Shown piece after piece: positions 1-9,004 of a DNA stretch of 64,000 bases. This DNA is from JACMLD01 sp038229695. Lineage in GTDB: Bacteria; Bacteroidota; Bacteroidia; Chitinophagales; Chitinophagaceae. The stretch lies in the NCBI GenBank assembly GCA_038229695.1, contig JBBROE010000007.1, positions 4,238-68,237 on the forward strand. The letters are read 5' to 3'. The position numbers and the translations under genes were made by a program. The notes beneath the pieces are model-generated. The model saw nothing but the letters and a program-made list of their open reading frames with translations, made no database searches and was not told the DNA's origin. The first letter of the stretch is position 1. Each line of letters starts with the position of its first letter.

Positions 1-1
1 C

Positions 2-1021
2 CGAGGTCCCTGGTTCTTTCATCCAGGTTATATCGATTGGCTTGTTAAAAATATGAGTCGTTTCGACGTAGTGATTGTACATGGATTATGGCTTTACCCG
101 GGTTATGCAGTTGGTAAGGCGTTAAAAAAGTTAACCTCTTGGTCCCGGTCAAAGACACTAGCTACAAAGATCTTTGTGATGCCGCATGGCATGTTGGATC
201 CTTATTTCCAAAGCGCTTCTGGAAGACGGGTTAAGGCAGTTAGGAATTGGTTGTATTGGAAGCTAATCGAGTCGAAAATGGTAAATCAGTGTAACGGAAT
301 TTTATTCACCAGTGATGCTGAACAAAAGCTGGCTCGCCTTCCCTTTAGACCTTATCATCCTTTAAATGAATATGTAGTGGGATTAGGCGCAGAAGAGCCG
401 CCGGACTTTAACGCCGACATGGTGAGCGCTTTTTTGGATCGATGTCCAGGTCTAGGTAAAAGGCCTTATTATCTTTTTTTGGGACGGATTCACGAAAAGA
501 AGGGCGTTGCACTCTTAATCGAGGCATATCGAAAATTAAAGAGGTGGGCTATAAAAGCAAATTTGCCTTGTTATGATTTGGTCATAGCTGGGCCGGGTAT
601 GGCTGAACCTTATGGGCAGAGTATGTTAAAATTGGTAGCGGATGATGATGACTTGGTATCCTCGGTATTTTTTCCTGGAATGTTATTAGGTGGTACCAAG
701 TGGGGTGCGTTTTATGGTTGTGATGTGTTTGTCTTGCCGAGCCATCAGGAAAACTTCGGTTATGCGGTTGTAGAGGCGCTCGGTTGTAGTAAACCTGTCT
801 TAATATCTAATCAGGTAAACATCTGGCAAACTATAGAAGTTTCCGGCGGCGGCATAGTTAAAGATGACACCGAAGAAGGGACTTTACAATTACTTAGTGC
901 ATGGCTTGGGATGAATGATTTGGCAAAAGACGAAATGCGCATTAGAGCGAAAGCCTGCTTTGCAGATTATTTTGGTACTATTGAGTCATCACGTAGACTT
1001 TTAAGAGCTGTGACGAGTTAG
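2..1021 (+). CDS. Glycosyltransferase family 4 (GT-B), 5'-truncated by the window edge
   Basis: Retaining GT-B glycosyltransferase that would add a sugar to a lipid-linked surface polysaccharide on the cytoplasmic face. The reading frame is open from base 2, upstream of the ATG at 53, and reads RGPWFFHPGYIDWLVKN into MSRFDVVIVHGLW, so the real start lies outside the window and the ATG at 53 is internal. The acceptor half has MPHGMLDPYF. The donor half has FLGRIHEKKG and then SHQENFGYAVVEALG, the E-x7-E type nucleotide-sugar motif of GT4. At least 339 residues are visible. It heads the plus-strand polysaccharide gene run, 55 nt before a WcaF-like acetyltransferase. The family is clear; sugar and linkage cannot be told from sequence. 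Confidence 0.9.
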   Translation, partial: RGPWFFHPGYIDWLVKNMSRFDVVIVHGLWLYPGYAVGKALKKLTSWSRSKTLATKIFVMPHGMLDPYFQSASGRRVKAVRNWLYWKLIESKMVNQCNGILFTSDAEQKLARLPFRPYHPLNEYVVGLGAEEPPDFNADMVSAFLDRCPGLGKRPYYLFLGRIHEKKGVALLIEAYRKLKRWAIKANLPCYDLVIAGPGMAEPYGQSMLKLVADDDDLVSSVFFPGMLLGGTKWGAFYGCDVFVLPSHQENFGYAVVEALGCSKPVLISNQVNIWQTIEVSGGGIVKDDTEEGTLQLLSAWLGMNDLAKDEMRIRAKACFADYFGTIESSRRLLRAVTS

Positions 1022-1076
1022 TTAAAGCAATGGAATTCGGTTGCAAAACCTTCAATTACGCTGTAAACAAATCTAA

Positions 1077-1646
1077 ATGATTTCTTATCACAATGCCAAA
1101 AGTGCAGATCCATATTTACGACCGGTTTTTCCGCTTATCGATAAGGTGCGAAGATTTCTGTGGGCTACGACATGGTTGCTTCTTTGTCGGTGGACGCCAA
1201 ATCCCATGCATAAGTGGAGAGTTTGGGTTTTAAAGCGTTTCGGGGCTAAAATTGGAGATAAGAATTTTATTTATCCGTCCTGTAAAATTTGGGCTCCCTG
1301 GCTTCTGCAGACTGGAGAGGTAGTAGCTATAGGACCTGGGGTAGAAATTTATAACCCAGGGGGCATCAGAATAGGTCATCATAGCGTATTATCTCAACAC
1401 TCTTTCTTATGTGGAGCTACACATAACTATGACAGCGAAGAATTTTCCTATATCAAAAAGGAAATTGTTTTGGAGGCTTATGTATGGATATGTGCAAAAG
1501 CAATTGTGCTACCAGGAATTTACTGTTATGAAGGCAGCGTTCTTGCGGCAGCGGCTATAGCGACAAGAAATATGGAGGCATGGACAGTATATGCCGGAAA
1601 TCCTTCAAAACCTGTCAAGATGCGTAATAATTTTACTATTAAATAA
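1077..1646 (+). CDS. wcaF: WcaF-type hexapeptide-repeat acetyltransferase
   Basis: Putative O-acetyltransferase of the left-handed beta-helix family that would acetylate a sugar of the exopolysaccharide, using acetyl-CoA. At 189 aa it matches the usual WcaF length. Hexapeptide-like repeats run from about residue 65 (AKIGDKNFIYPSCKIW) through VAIGPGVEIYNPGGIRIG to about 175, ending in the typical VYAGNPSKPVK. CGATHNYDSEEF carries the histidine that usually acts as catalytic base, followed by the loop to the second half of the helix. It sits between a glycosyltransferase and a GMC oxidoreductase, 12 nt from the latter, so co-transcription is likely. WcaF is a family name here; colanic acid itself is not implied. 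Confidence 0.85.
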   Translation: MISYHNAKSADPYLRPVFPLIDKVRRFLWATTWLLLCRWTPNPMHKWRVWVLKRFGAKIGDKNFIYPSCKIWAPWLLQTGEVVAIGPGVEIYNPGGIRIGHHSVLSQHSFLCGATHNYDSEEFSYIKKEIVLEAYVWICAKAIVLPGIYCYEGSVLAAAAIATRNMEAWTVYAGNPSKPVKMRNNFTIK

Positions 1647-1658
1647 CACCCGTATCTA

Positions 1659-3311
1659 ATGGTAGTTCTTTTTCCCCCAAACAAACATTTTGATCTGTGC
1701 GTAGTTGGGGCTGGGCCGGCAGGAATCATGGTTACAATTGAATTTTGCCGACAAAACCCAAATAAAAGCGTATTACTTGTCGAATTCGGACAAAATAAAC
1801 AACCAGGGAAAAATCAACTTGATGATTCAATCCAGATAGATAATTTAGTAAATCATCATGATCCCTATGAGTGTACAAATAAGGGAATCGGTGGGACCTC
1901 AAAATCCTGGGGTGGCCGATGTGTAATGTACGATGATATCGACTTCATGAGTCGTCCAATCCTGAATGGAGGGTGTACATGGGATCCCTTACTATTCGAT
2001 GATGTAAAACGATATACTGATCGTGCAGCTGCTTATTTCGAATGTGGTGAAGCTATATTTAATCTAAAGGATATTCCTTTGTGGAGAAGGAAAAGAATTA
2101 GTGAGAATTTTGTAGAAGGAGATGTGACCGACTCAGTAATTGAAAGATGGAGCTCTCCAACAAGATTTGGAAAGCAATACAGGGCTATTATGGCTGGTCT
2201 TTCTAACTTAACAATCATTGAAGGATATGAAGCCCGGCGATTTTCATCACCCGATGACGAGGGTCGGGTAGCGACTTTGAACGTCCGTTCAGTGACTACT
2301 AATTCAATTATTGAAGTTATTGCAAGCAAATTTGTAATAGCGGCAGGCGGACAAGAATCGACCAGGATTTTGCTGCGAAATAAGCATTTGTTTAGCAATC
2401 TCGAAGGTGGTAGTTTGCCGGCATTAGGGCGGTATTACCAAGGTCACCTTTCTGGGAAGATTGCATCGGTGCGTTTTACTGGCAATCCACATAAAACAGA
2501 ATACGGCTTTTTACGGAATGGGGATGGGAGTTATATAAGAAGGCGCTTCCAATTTTCAAAGGAATTGCTCATTAAAGAAAATCTCCTCAATACGGCGATT
2601 TGGCTTGATAATCCATTATATTTCGACCCAAAGCATAGAAGTGGGCCCATGTCCTTTATGTACCTTATGATGATCTTGCCGATAATTGGGAGAAAATTGG
2701 CGCCCCCTGCTATTGCACATTCTATTACAAAAGGCAAAATTAATTCTGTATCTAAACATATTAGGAACGTTTTAGCGGGTCTACCGGATTCACTGATTAA
2801 ACCTGCTTCAATTTTCTATAAAAGGTATTGTGTGAAAAGAAAATTGCCTGGCGTATTTCTGTATAGCCGGCAGAATACCTATGCACTTCATTTCCATGCG
2901 GAACAAATACCATATACTGAGAATAAGATGGTTCTGCTTGGCGACGGTGAGACACTTGTCATTCAATACTCGTTAACAGAGGCAGATGTGAAGTCCGTAA
3001 TAGCGTTGCATAAATTGCTTGATCAATGGTTGAGGAAAACTGGTAGCGGTCAACTGGAGTATTGGTACCCTGACGCAGAGATGGGTGATGAAATCAAAAG
3101 AATGTCGAAAGACGGTTTACATCAATGCGGGACGACCAGAATCGCTTCGACCGACAGGGAAGGTGTGGTAAATGCTGACCTGAGGCTGTATGGAACAAAT
3201 AATATATTCGTTTGCAGCAGCTCTTCTTTTCCGACTTCCGGACAAGCCAACCCCACCTTTTTACTAGGGGCGTTTGCTATCAGGCTGGCTGATTATTTGA
3301 CAACTCACTAA
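1659..3311 (+). CDS. GMC-type FAD-dependent oxidoreductase
   Basis: FAD-binding oxidoreductase of the glucose-methanol-choline family, 550 aa. The Rossmann dinucleotide motif VVGAGPAGI lies at about residues 16-24. GIGGTSKSWGG (about residue 76) matches the conserved segment near the flavin. FVIAAGGQESTRILL precedes the substrate domain. The C-terminal GMC signature is present: HQCGTTRIA, then SSFPTSGQANPTFLLGAFA, containing the usual His and Asn active-site region. Members of this family oxidise alcohols or sugars. Inside a polysaccharide cluster it may oxidise a sugar or lipid-linked intermediate, but the substrate is unknown. It begins 12 nt after the acetyltransferase. The start at 1659 puts the FAD motif close to the N-terminus, as expected. 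Confidence 0.85.
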   Translation: MVVLFPPNKHFDLCVVGAGPAGIMVTIEFCRQNPNKSVLLVEFGQNKQPGKNQLDDSIQIDNLVNHHDPYECTNKGIGGTSKSWGGRCVMYDDIDFMSRPILNGGCTWDPLLFDDVKRYTDRAAAYFECGEAIFNLKDIPLWRRKRISENFVEGDVTDSVIERWSSPTRFGKQYRAIMAGLSNLTIIEGYEARRFSSPDDEGRVATLNVRSVTTNSIIEVIASKFVIAAGGQESTRILLRNKHLFSNLEGGSLPALGRYYQGHLSGKIASVRFTGNPHKTEYGFLRNGDGSYIRRRFQFSKELLIKENLLNTAIWLDNPLYFDPKHRSGPMSFMYLMMILPIIGRKLAPPAIAHSITKGKINSVSKHIRNVLAGLPDSLIKPASIFYKRYCVKRKLPGVFLYSRQNTYALHFHAEQIPYTENKMVLLGDGETLVIQYSLTEADVKSVIALHKLLDQWLRKTGSGQLEYWYPDAEMGDEIKRMSKDGLHQCGTTRIASTDREGVVNADLRLYGTNNIFVCSSSSFPTSGQANPTFLLGAFAIRLADYLTTH

Positions 3312-3408
3312 GCTGATAACATCTGGGGAGTAATTTACCGGGAAAAGACTTTAAGTTTTTTCTGAAGAATTACTCTATCTCGAGCGGCACCCTTAAAAAA
3401 TTGAGCTA

Positions 3409-4581
3409 ATGCAAGAAAAGAGATTAACGCATTTAACCGAACTAGATGGGTTAAGGGGTCTTGCCGTTGTGGCAGTTATGTGTTATCATTTTGTGCACCT
3501 TCCGGAGGTTTCAAATAATAAATGGGATCTCAAATTCAATAATATCTTGTTATCGGGTTGGATTGGTGTTGATCTTTTTTTCGTTTTATCTGGATTTTTA
3601 ATAACCAGGATATTGTTAAGTTCAAAAATTAAGACGGGCTATTTTAGCTCGTTTTACATAAAACGATTTTTAAGGATCTTTCCCCTGTATTACTTGTATC
3701 TATTGCTCTGTTTTTGTATCATTTTACCTTATTCTCATACGCATCTCACTGGGACGGAGCAAGTAAAAGTTACAGTTGCACAACATTCGGAAATTTGGTT
3801 TTGGTTGTATTTGTCAAATATTAAGCAAATGATCAATGGTGTTTTCTTCGGAGCAGGTATGGGCCACCTGTGGTCTTTAGCTATTGAAGAACAATTCTAT
3901 ATAATTTGGCCTTTGGTTATTTATTTCTTCTCAAGTAGGGTTATTAAATCTGTATCGATATCAATATTTTTCGGCGCAATGCTTCTTCGAATAAGTCTTG
4001 CTTTGTACAATGTGGATCCACAGTTAATTTATGTGTTTACTTTGACACGCATTGATGCGTTGGCATTAGGGACGTTGGTTGCGACGCTGGCTATGGACAA
4101 TTACGATTTTAGTTATGGCCGTATTAGATTTACTCTTGCCATATCAGCGATTCTTTCGGTGTTGCTTTTATATTTCTTTGGTCCAAGAGCTGAGCATCAC
4201 CCCGTTATGTATACGATCGGATTGTCGGTATTCGGTGTCTGCTTTGCCCTGACCTTAATATTGTTACAATCGAAATTTCCATTCCCTGGTCGTTTTTTGT
4301 TTACAAACAGGGCGCTTGTTTTTTTCGGAAAATACAGTTATGCGCTTTATATTTTTCATCCTCTTGTCCGGCAAGTCCTTCTTAAATTCTTTGGTTATCC
4401 CAGGGTTGTTTTTGGCTCTCAAGTTCCTTGGGAAATGATGTTCATCATTATTGGAATAGGTATTTCTTTGTTGGTCGCACTATTGAGTTGGCACTTGTAC
4501 GAAAAGTGGTTTCTTAAACTTAAAACCAGGATTCCACTTTCAAAAGTGAAGTTGCCTGATCCTATTAAAACTGTCTTATGA
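3409..4581 (+). CDS. Acyltransferase-3 family membrane protein (OafA/YrhL type)
   Basis: Integral membrane acyltransferase of the acyltransferase-3 family (OafA/NodX/WecH type), 390 aa with about ten hydrophobic segments. These proteins move acyl groups, usually acetyl, across the membrane onto surface glycans. Diagnostic sequences are LTELDGLRGLAVVAVMCYHF at residues 8-27, GWIGVDLFFVLSGFLI, YIKRFLRIFPLYY and GHLWSLAIEEQFYIIWPL; the arginine of LDGLRGLA and the histidine of CYHF are the conserved functional residues. Its stop overlaps the next gene's start by four bases (ATGA), so it is translationally coupled to the GT2 gene. No SGNH domain is fused, so it is a plain transmembrane form. The acceptor sugar is unknown. 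Confidence 0.9.
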   Translation: MQEKRLTHLTELDGLRGLAVVAVMCYHFVHLPEVSNNKWDLKFNNILLSGWIGVDLFFVLSGFLITRILLSSKIKTGYFSSFYIKRFLRIFPLYYLYLLLCFCIILPYSHTHLTGTEQVKVTVAQHSEIWFWLYLSNIKQMINGVFFGAGMGHLWSLAIEEQFYIIWPLVIYFFSSRVIKSVSISIFFGAMLLRISLALYNVDPQLIYVFTLTRIDALALGTLVATLAMDNYDFSYGRIRFTLAISAILSVLLLYFFGPRAEHHPVMYTIGLSVFGVCFALTLILLQSKFPFPGRFLFTNRALVFFGKYSYALYIFHPLVRQVLLKFFGYPRVVFGSQVPWEMMFIIIGIGISLLVALLSWHLYEKWFLKLKTRIPLSKVKLPDPIKTVL

Positions 4582-5402
4582 TTTCGGTCGTTATATTAAC
4601 AAAAAATGAACAAAAAGATTTACCCCAATGTCTTCATTCAGTGAGGTGGTGTACTGACGTTCATGTCCTGGATTGTGGTAGCACGGATCAGACGGTTGAC
4701 ATTGCCGAACGCTTCGGGGCTAATGTCTGTATACACCCCTTTGAAAGCTTTGGGAAGCAAAGGAATTATGCTTTGGATTATCTGGATCTGAAAAATGAAT
4801 GGGTGTTATTTCTGGATGCTGATGAGGAGATAACCGATGACTTCCGAGATGATATCTTAAATGGAGTTAAAGGGGCTTCAAATGATACTGCAGGTTTCTT
4901 TTGTTGTTGGAAAATGATGCTTGAAGGCAGGTGGTTGAAGCGTTGCGATAATTTTCCGAAATGGCAAATGCGCCTCTTGAAGCTCGGTAAGGCTAGGTTT
5001 GTTGATTTTGGTCATGGGCAGAAGGAAGCGGAAATATTCGGTAATATACTTTACATAAAAGAGCCATATATTCATCATGGGTTTTCTAAGGGATGGTATC
5101 ACTGGATGGAACGACATAATAAGTATTCAACGCTTGAGGCGTCAGATCGCTATCGTAATCGTCCTCCTTTTAGGCAAATCTTCAGTAAACATGGCAGTAG
5201 TCGTAATACGGCCTTAAAATCTTGGTTGAGCCTATTGCCAGGGTGGCCAGCACTGCGGTTTATACAAGCATATATTTTTAATATGGGTTTTACGGAAGGA
5301 ATGCCGGGATTGATATACTGTTTAAATATTTCGTACTATGAATTTATGATTCAGATAAAAATCAGAGAAATAAGGGTAGCAAAATTCATATCGTCAAATT
5401 GA
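4578..5402 (+). CDS. Glycosyltransferase family 2 (WaaE/KdtX-like)
   Basis: Inverting GT-A glycosyltransferase of family 2, 274 aa, resembling the LPS-core beta-1,4-glucosyltransferase group WaaE/KdtX. The nucleotide-binding start MISVVILTKNE is at the N-terminus. VLDCGSTDQTVDIA follows, and FLDADEEIT at about residues 78-86 provides the metal-binding DxD-type motif. The C-terminal part has the GWYHWMERHNKYSTLEA segment and a short hydrophobic tail region (FIQAYIFNMGF) typical of this subgroup. It starts inside the stop of the acyltransferase-3 gene (ATGA). The predicted role is addition of a hexose to a lipid-linked oligosaccharide or lipid A core; the exact sugar is not inferable. Confidence 0.88.
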   Translation: MISVVILTKNEQKDLPQCLHSVRWCTDVHVLDCGSTDQTVDIAERFGANVCIHPFESFGKQRNYALDYLDLKNEWVLFLDADEEITDDFRDDILNGVKGASNDTAGFFCCWKMMLEGRWLKRCDNFPKWQMRLLKLGKARFVDFGHGQKEAEIFGNILYIKEPYIHHGFSKGWYHWMERHNKYSTLEASDRYRNRPPFRQIFSKHGSSRNTALKSWLSLLPGWPALRFIQAYIFNMGFTEGMPGLIYCLNISYYEFMIQIKIREIRVAKFISSN

Positions 5403-5554
5403 AAACATTTTGTAGTGCGGTTATCAGCTAAATCATGGCCTAAATTATAGTAACACATATTACTTTGTTATCATGGGATGATGGGAATGGGGTTATTCAC
5501 TCCGAAATGCGATAGCATATTAAATCACATGAATTAAATATTTCCAGGCATAAA

Positions 5555-6475
5555 ATGGGGAGTTCCAAGGAAACAGTAGTTACTCTTTATGAGAGCCACT
5601 ATCATTATGGTGTTTCAGCGTTGGTCAATTCGCTGATAGTTTCACAATTTGCTGGAGTTATTAGGGTTGGCTACCGCGGAAGTCTACCCCCGTGGGTAAA
5701 TGGATTAAAGAAGCTATCTGAGAGTAATTATATTGTAAATGAAAAAATCAGTCTTGCCTTTATTTTAATCGAAACTAAAATGCATTTTGCATACTATAAG
5801 CCCTTTTTCTTTCAAAATTTGTTTTTAGAAAACCCGGACATTCGAAGTTTATATTATTTTGATCCGGATATAACCGTTCATGCGCCATGGTCTTTCTTTT
5901 CTGCATGGCCAATTGGTGGAATAGCTCTGTGCCTTGATAATTGCTACCCCTTTATATCAATAAATCACCCTTGGCGTATTGCCTGGAAAAAGATAACAGG
6001 TTCTAAAAATACGGCCAATATAGAGTATTATGTGAATAGCGGATTTATAGGCGTGAAAAGAGAAGATATTGAAATTATTAATCGTTGGGCCGAGGTTACA
6101 ACAATATTTCAACAATGTGGCGGCGACATTTATAAATTTAATAAGGAAGGGCACGTAGCAATTAAAACTGACCAGGATCTTCTTAATGCGGTAATCGGGA
6201 TTTCAGCTGATTTAAACTTTAGTATTATCGGTAAAGAAGGAATGGGTTTTGCTCATCCTGCTTATCTTATGAGCCACGCAGTAGATAATATCAAACCCTG
6301 GAAAACAAATTATCTCATTAGTCTCTTTCGAAGGGGAAAGCGTCCCAGTTTTGCCGAAAAATCCTATTTTTACTTTGCAAATTATCCTATTAGGGCTTAT
6401 CCATACATGGATTTTATGTTAAAAAAGATAAACATGAAGATGGCGGTTGCATTGGGGAGACTGATAGGCAACTGA
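5555..6475 (+). CDS. Unclassified GT-A-like glycosyltransferase of polysaccharide clusters
   Basis: I do not recognise a named family with certainty. The 306-aa protein has features of a nucleotide-diphospho-sugar transferase fold. TVVTLYESHYHYGVSALVNSL begins the chain (residues 6-26). LYYFDPDITVHAPW at about residue 107 looks like a DxD metal site. NSGFIGVKRE lies near residue 164, and KTDQDLLNAVIG near 205 resembles the DQD element of GT-A enzymes that act on small acceptors. There is no signal peptide and no transmembrane segment. It lies alone between two spacers of 152 and 104 nt in the cluster, in the same direction as its neighbours. The most likely role is transfer of one sugar during polymer assembly; this is inference. 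Confidence 0.6.
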   Translation: MGSSKETVVTLYESHYHYGVSALVNSLIVSQFAGVIRVGYRGSLPPWVNGLKKLSESNYIVNEKISLAFILIETKMHFAYYKPFFFQNLFLENPDIRSLYYFDPDITVHAPWSFFSAWPIGGIALCLDNCYPFISINHPWRIAWKKITGSKNTANIEYYVNSGFIGVKREDIEIINRWAEVTTIFQQCGGDIYKFNKEGHVAIKTDQDLLNAVIGISADLNFSIIGKEGMGFAHPAYLMSHAVDNIKPWKTNYLISLFRRGKRPSFAEKSYFYFANYPIRAYPYMDFMLKKINMKMAVALGRLIGN

Positions 6476-6579
6476 CCACATTGAAGCTCTCACGAACACC
6501 TAAAATTTTTGACTATTAAAATCGGGCATATTTCTTCTTAATTCTGTTAACAATTCAATTAGTTTAACTTAAATCTGTA

Positions 6580-7551
6580 ATGAACGTAGCGTTGATAACT
6601 GGGGTTACTGGTCAGGACGGATCTTATTTAGCTAATTTTCTTTTGCAAAAGGGGTATAAGGTTGTCGGTTTGTTACGATCTTCTACAGCGTCTAATACCT
6701 TTCGATTAAAATATTTAAAGATTCAAGATAAAATTGAATTAGTTGAATGTGATTTACAGGATTTAAGTCAGGTAATCAAGATAATACTTGAGACTAAGCC
6801 TACTGAGATTTATAATCTAGCTGCCCAAAGTAGCGTATCGCTTTCTTTTAAACAGCCCATCGGAACAATACAGTTTAATATCAATTCAGTTGTAAATCTC
6901 CTTGAGTCTATCCGTTTAATAAACTCGTCAATTAGATTTTATCAGGCATCCAGCAGTGAGATGTTTGGGAAGATTGACGAGCTTCCAATAACCGAAACCT
7001 CGAAATTGCATCCGCTGAGCCCTTATGCGATTTCAAAAGTTGCCGGTCACCATATTACCATCAATTACCGCGAGTCTTATGATTTATATGCTTGTTGCGG
7101 AATCCTTTTTAATCACGAATCCTACCTTCGGGGTCAAAGTTTTATTGTAAAAAAAGCTATTAGAGGCGCTTTCGATATTCTTCACGGCAAAATTGATCAT
7201 ATCGAATTTGGAAATCTTGAAGTGAAACGTGACTTCGGTTTTTCTATAAAATATGTCGAGGCAATGTGGATGATGTTGCAACAGGGTCGCGCAGACGATT
7301 TTGTAATTTCCTCCGGGAAATCACTCTATCTTTATGAAATTGTAAACTACATATTTTATAAATTGGGAGTGCCGTTGTCTTTAATAACTACTAATGAATC
7401 TTTTTTTCGGCCCACTGATATCATTAATATCTATGGTTCAAGCAAGAAAGCATCAAATATTCTTGGATGGAATTATGCCATGGATTTCTTTGAAGTTCTA
7501 GATATACTAATTGAGGAGGAAAGGGTTAATTATAGCAATCCTGACGTTTGA
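6580..7551 (+). CDS. gmd: GDP-mannose 4,6-dehydratase
   Basis: Short-chain dehydrogenase (extended SDR) that converts GDP-D-mannose to GDP-4-keto-6-deoxy-D-mannose, the precursor of GDP-fucose, GDP-rhamnose, perosamine and similar deoxysugars. The NAD(P)-binding motif ITGVTGQDGSYLA is the Gmd signature at residues 6-18. YQASSSEMFG supplies the catalytic Ser/Glu region, and YAISK the catalytic Tyr-Lys pair. FNHESYLRG corresponds to the conserved FNHES-RRG loop of Gmd, with two substitutions. At 323 aa it is somewhat shorter than many Gmd proteins. No GDP-fucose synthase or reductase partner is visible, so the final sugar is open. It is the last plus-strand gene of the cluster and converges with the WcaI-like gene. 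Confidence 0.82.
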   Translation: MNVALITGVTGQDGSYLANFLLQKGYKVVGLLRSSTASNTFRLKYLKIQDKIELVECDLQDLSQVIKIILETKPTEIYNLAAQSSVSLSFKQPIGTIQFNINSVVNLLESIRLINSSIRFYQASSSEMFGKIDELPITETSKLHPLSPYAISKVAGHHITINYRESYDLYACCGILFNHESYLRGQSFIVKKAIRGAFDILHGKIDHIEFGNLEVKRDFGFSIKYVEAMWMMLQQGRADDFVISSGKSLYLYEIVNYIFYKLGVPLSLITTNESFFRPTDIINIYGSSKKASNILGWNYAMDFFEVLDILIEEERVNYSNPDV

Positions 7552-7600
7552 GAGACAGCATCTCCAATCATCGAAATCGGTTTTTAAAATAATTCTAATG

Positions 7601-8947
7601 TTAATCTTCAAGACTAATTTTATTCAATGAAAAATACCTTGATGTTACTGAGTTTTGAATATTCGCCATGCCTGCCTGGTTTTTTGCATGGAAAGAGGAC
7701 ATTGGATATTCAAGTAGCTTAAAATATTCGTACATTACTTTGTCAATAGAAAGATAATTTTCGGCAAACTCTCTAGCGCTAGCCTTCTTTTTCGAATGGT
7801 CGAGGTACAGCGCAGATTTTATCGCAGCTGTAAGGGAAATCTGATCTTCGGGAATTGCGAGAATGCCAAGGTCGTGTTCTATCATTAAATTAAAAAGGCT
7901 CGTATTTTTTGGTGCCGTTACAACGGCAAGACCGCCCACGGCGCAAATGGTAGTCAGCTTTGAAGGTAAAAATAATTCGTTTTCATTTGATTTTTGCAAG
8001 ATAAGGTGGACGTCAGCTATGTTCAGGAACTCATTGAACTTTTCGGTTGATTGTAATGGCATAAATATCACATTGGGTAAGGCAAATTTATTAGCCATAT
8101 CCACCAATCTGTCTTTGTATGGACCAGAGCCACAAATAATAAATTTAATATTTGAAGCCTCTCGTAACTCCATAGCACTGAATAAAATTGACTGTAATCC
8201 TTGCTTCTCTCCGATAGCGCCAGAATACATAACCACCTTATCGGTGGGGAGAAAATTGAATTTTATTTTTAATTCATCCTTATTATAAATAGGAAAGAAC
8301 ATATTCGTATCCGCCCAGTTAGGGAATAGCAATACCGGTCGGTCACATTTCGATTTTATCTTGTTAATCATGCCTACCGAGATACTGCTCACGAAATTTG
8401 ATTTTCGTATTATTAGTCGTTCAAATCCGAACATAATCCTTGCAAGGTGATGAGATTTTATCATCCCTAATTCCACGGCGGCATCAATTTGCAAATCTTG
8501 AATATGGTAGATGAGTTTGGAATCTTTAAAAGCACGGTAGAATAAACCTAGCAGGCCAAGCTGAAATGGTGGGGAAACAACCATAACAAAATGGTATTCT
8601 TTTTTAAAAAGTAGAATAGTTAACTGGAAAAAGGCAGAAATAAAAAATGAAATGTCGGAAAGTACACGCTTAAGCCCAGTCGGAATTTGTGGCACATAGT
8701 GTGGGCAACGGTAAACCGATATAGGATCTCCATTTTCTATTTTGCGAATTTCTTTTTTATACCAATAACTTTTCTTTTCATAAGGTATTTGAATTCTCCA
8801 ATGGGGATAATATGGATAGGTAGTTATAATCGAACAGTCAAATCCCTGTTGGGCCAGCCAATCTAACATCTCTGCGTTATATTTTCCTATTCCGGTAGGT
8901 TCAGGATAATAGTTACCGCCTAATATTAAAATCCGTGGCTTTTTCAT
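7601..8947 (-). CDS. wcaI: WcaI-type glycosyltransferase family 4
   Basis: GT-B glycosyltransferase of the WcaI group, 448 aa, predicted to transfer a sugar (often fucose in colanic acid) to a lipid-linked intermediate. The N-terminus has ILGGNYYPEPTGIGKYNAEM (residues 8-27), the conserved acceptor-site start of this group, followed by TTYPYYPHWRI. IYHIQDLQIDAA is the central conserved stretch. The donor domain has VVMYSGAIGEKQGLQS and FLPSKLTTICAVGG. It lies 57 nt downstream of the UpxY-like gene on the same strand, so that antiterminator probably serves this gene. The C-terminal about 40 residues (after LLEYPMSS) look like a non-conserved extension. Confidence 0.85.
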   Translation of the reverse strand: MKKPRILILGGNYYPEPTGIGKYNAEMLDWLAQQGFDCSIITTYPYYPHWRIQIPYEKKSYWYKKEIRKIENGDPISVYRCPHYVPQIPTGLKRVLSDISFFISAFFQLTILLFKKEYHFVMVVSPPFQLGLLGLFYRAFKDSKLIYHIQDLQIDAAVELGMIKSHHLARIMFGFERLIIRKSNFVSSISVGMINKIKSKCDRPVLLFPNWADTNMFFPIYNKDELKIKFNFLPTDKVVMYSGAIGEKQGLQSILFSAMELREASNIKFIICGSGPYKDRLVDMANKFALPNVIFMPLQSTEKFNEFLNIADVHLILQKSNENELFLPSKLTTICAVGGLAVVTAPKNTSLFNLMIEHDLGILAIPEDQISLTAAIKSALYLDHSKKKASAREFAENYLSIDKVMYEYFKLLEYPMSSFHAKNQAGMANIQNSVTSRYFSLNKISLED

Positions 8948-9004
8948 TACTATATCTTGGGGTCGGTAGAAAATAAAATTTATAGAACTAGCTTTTGTAA
9001 TTTC

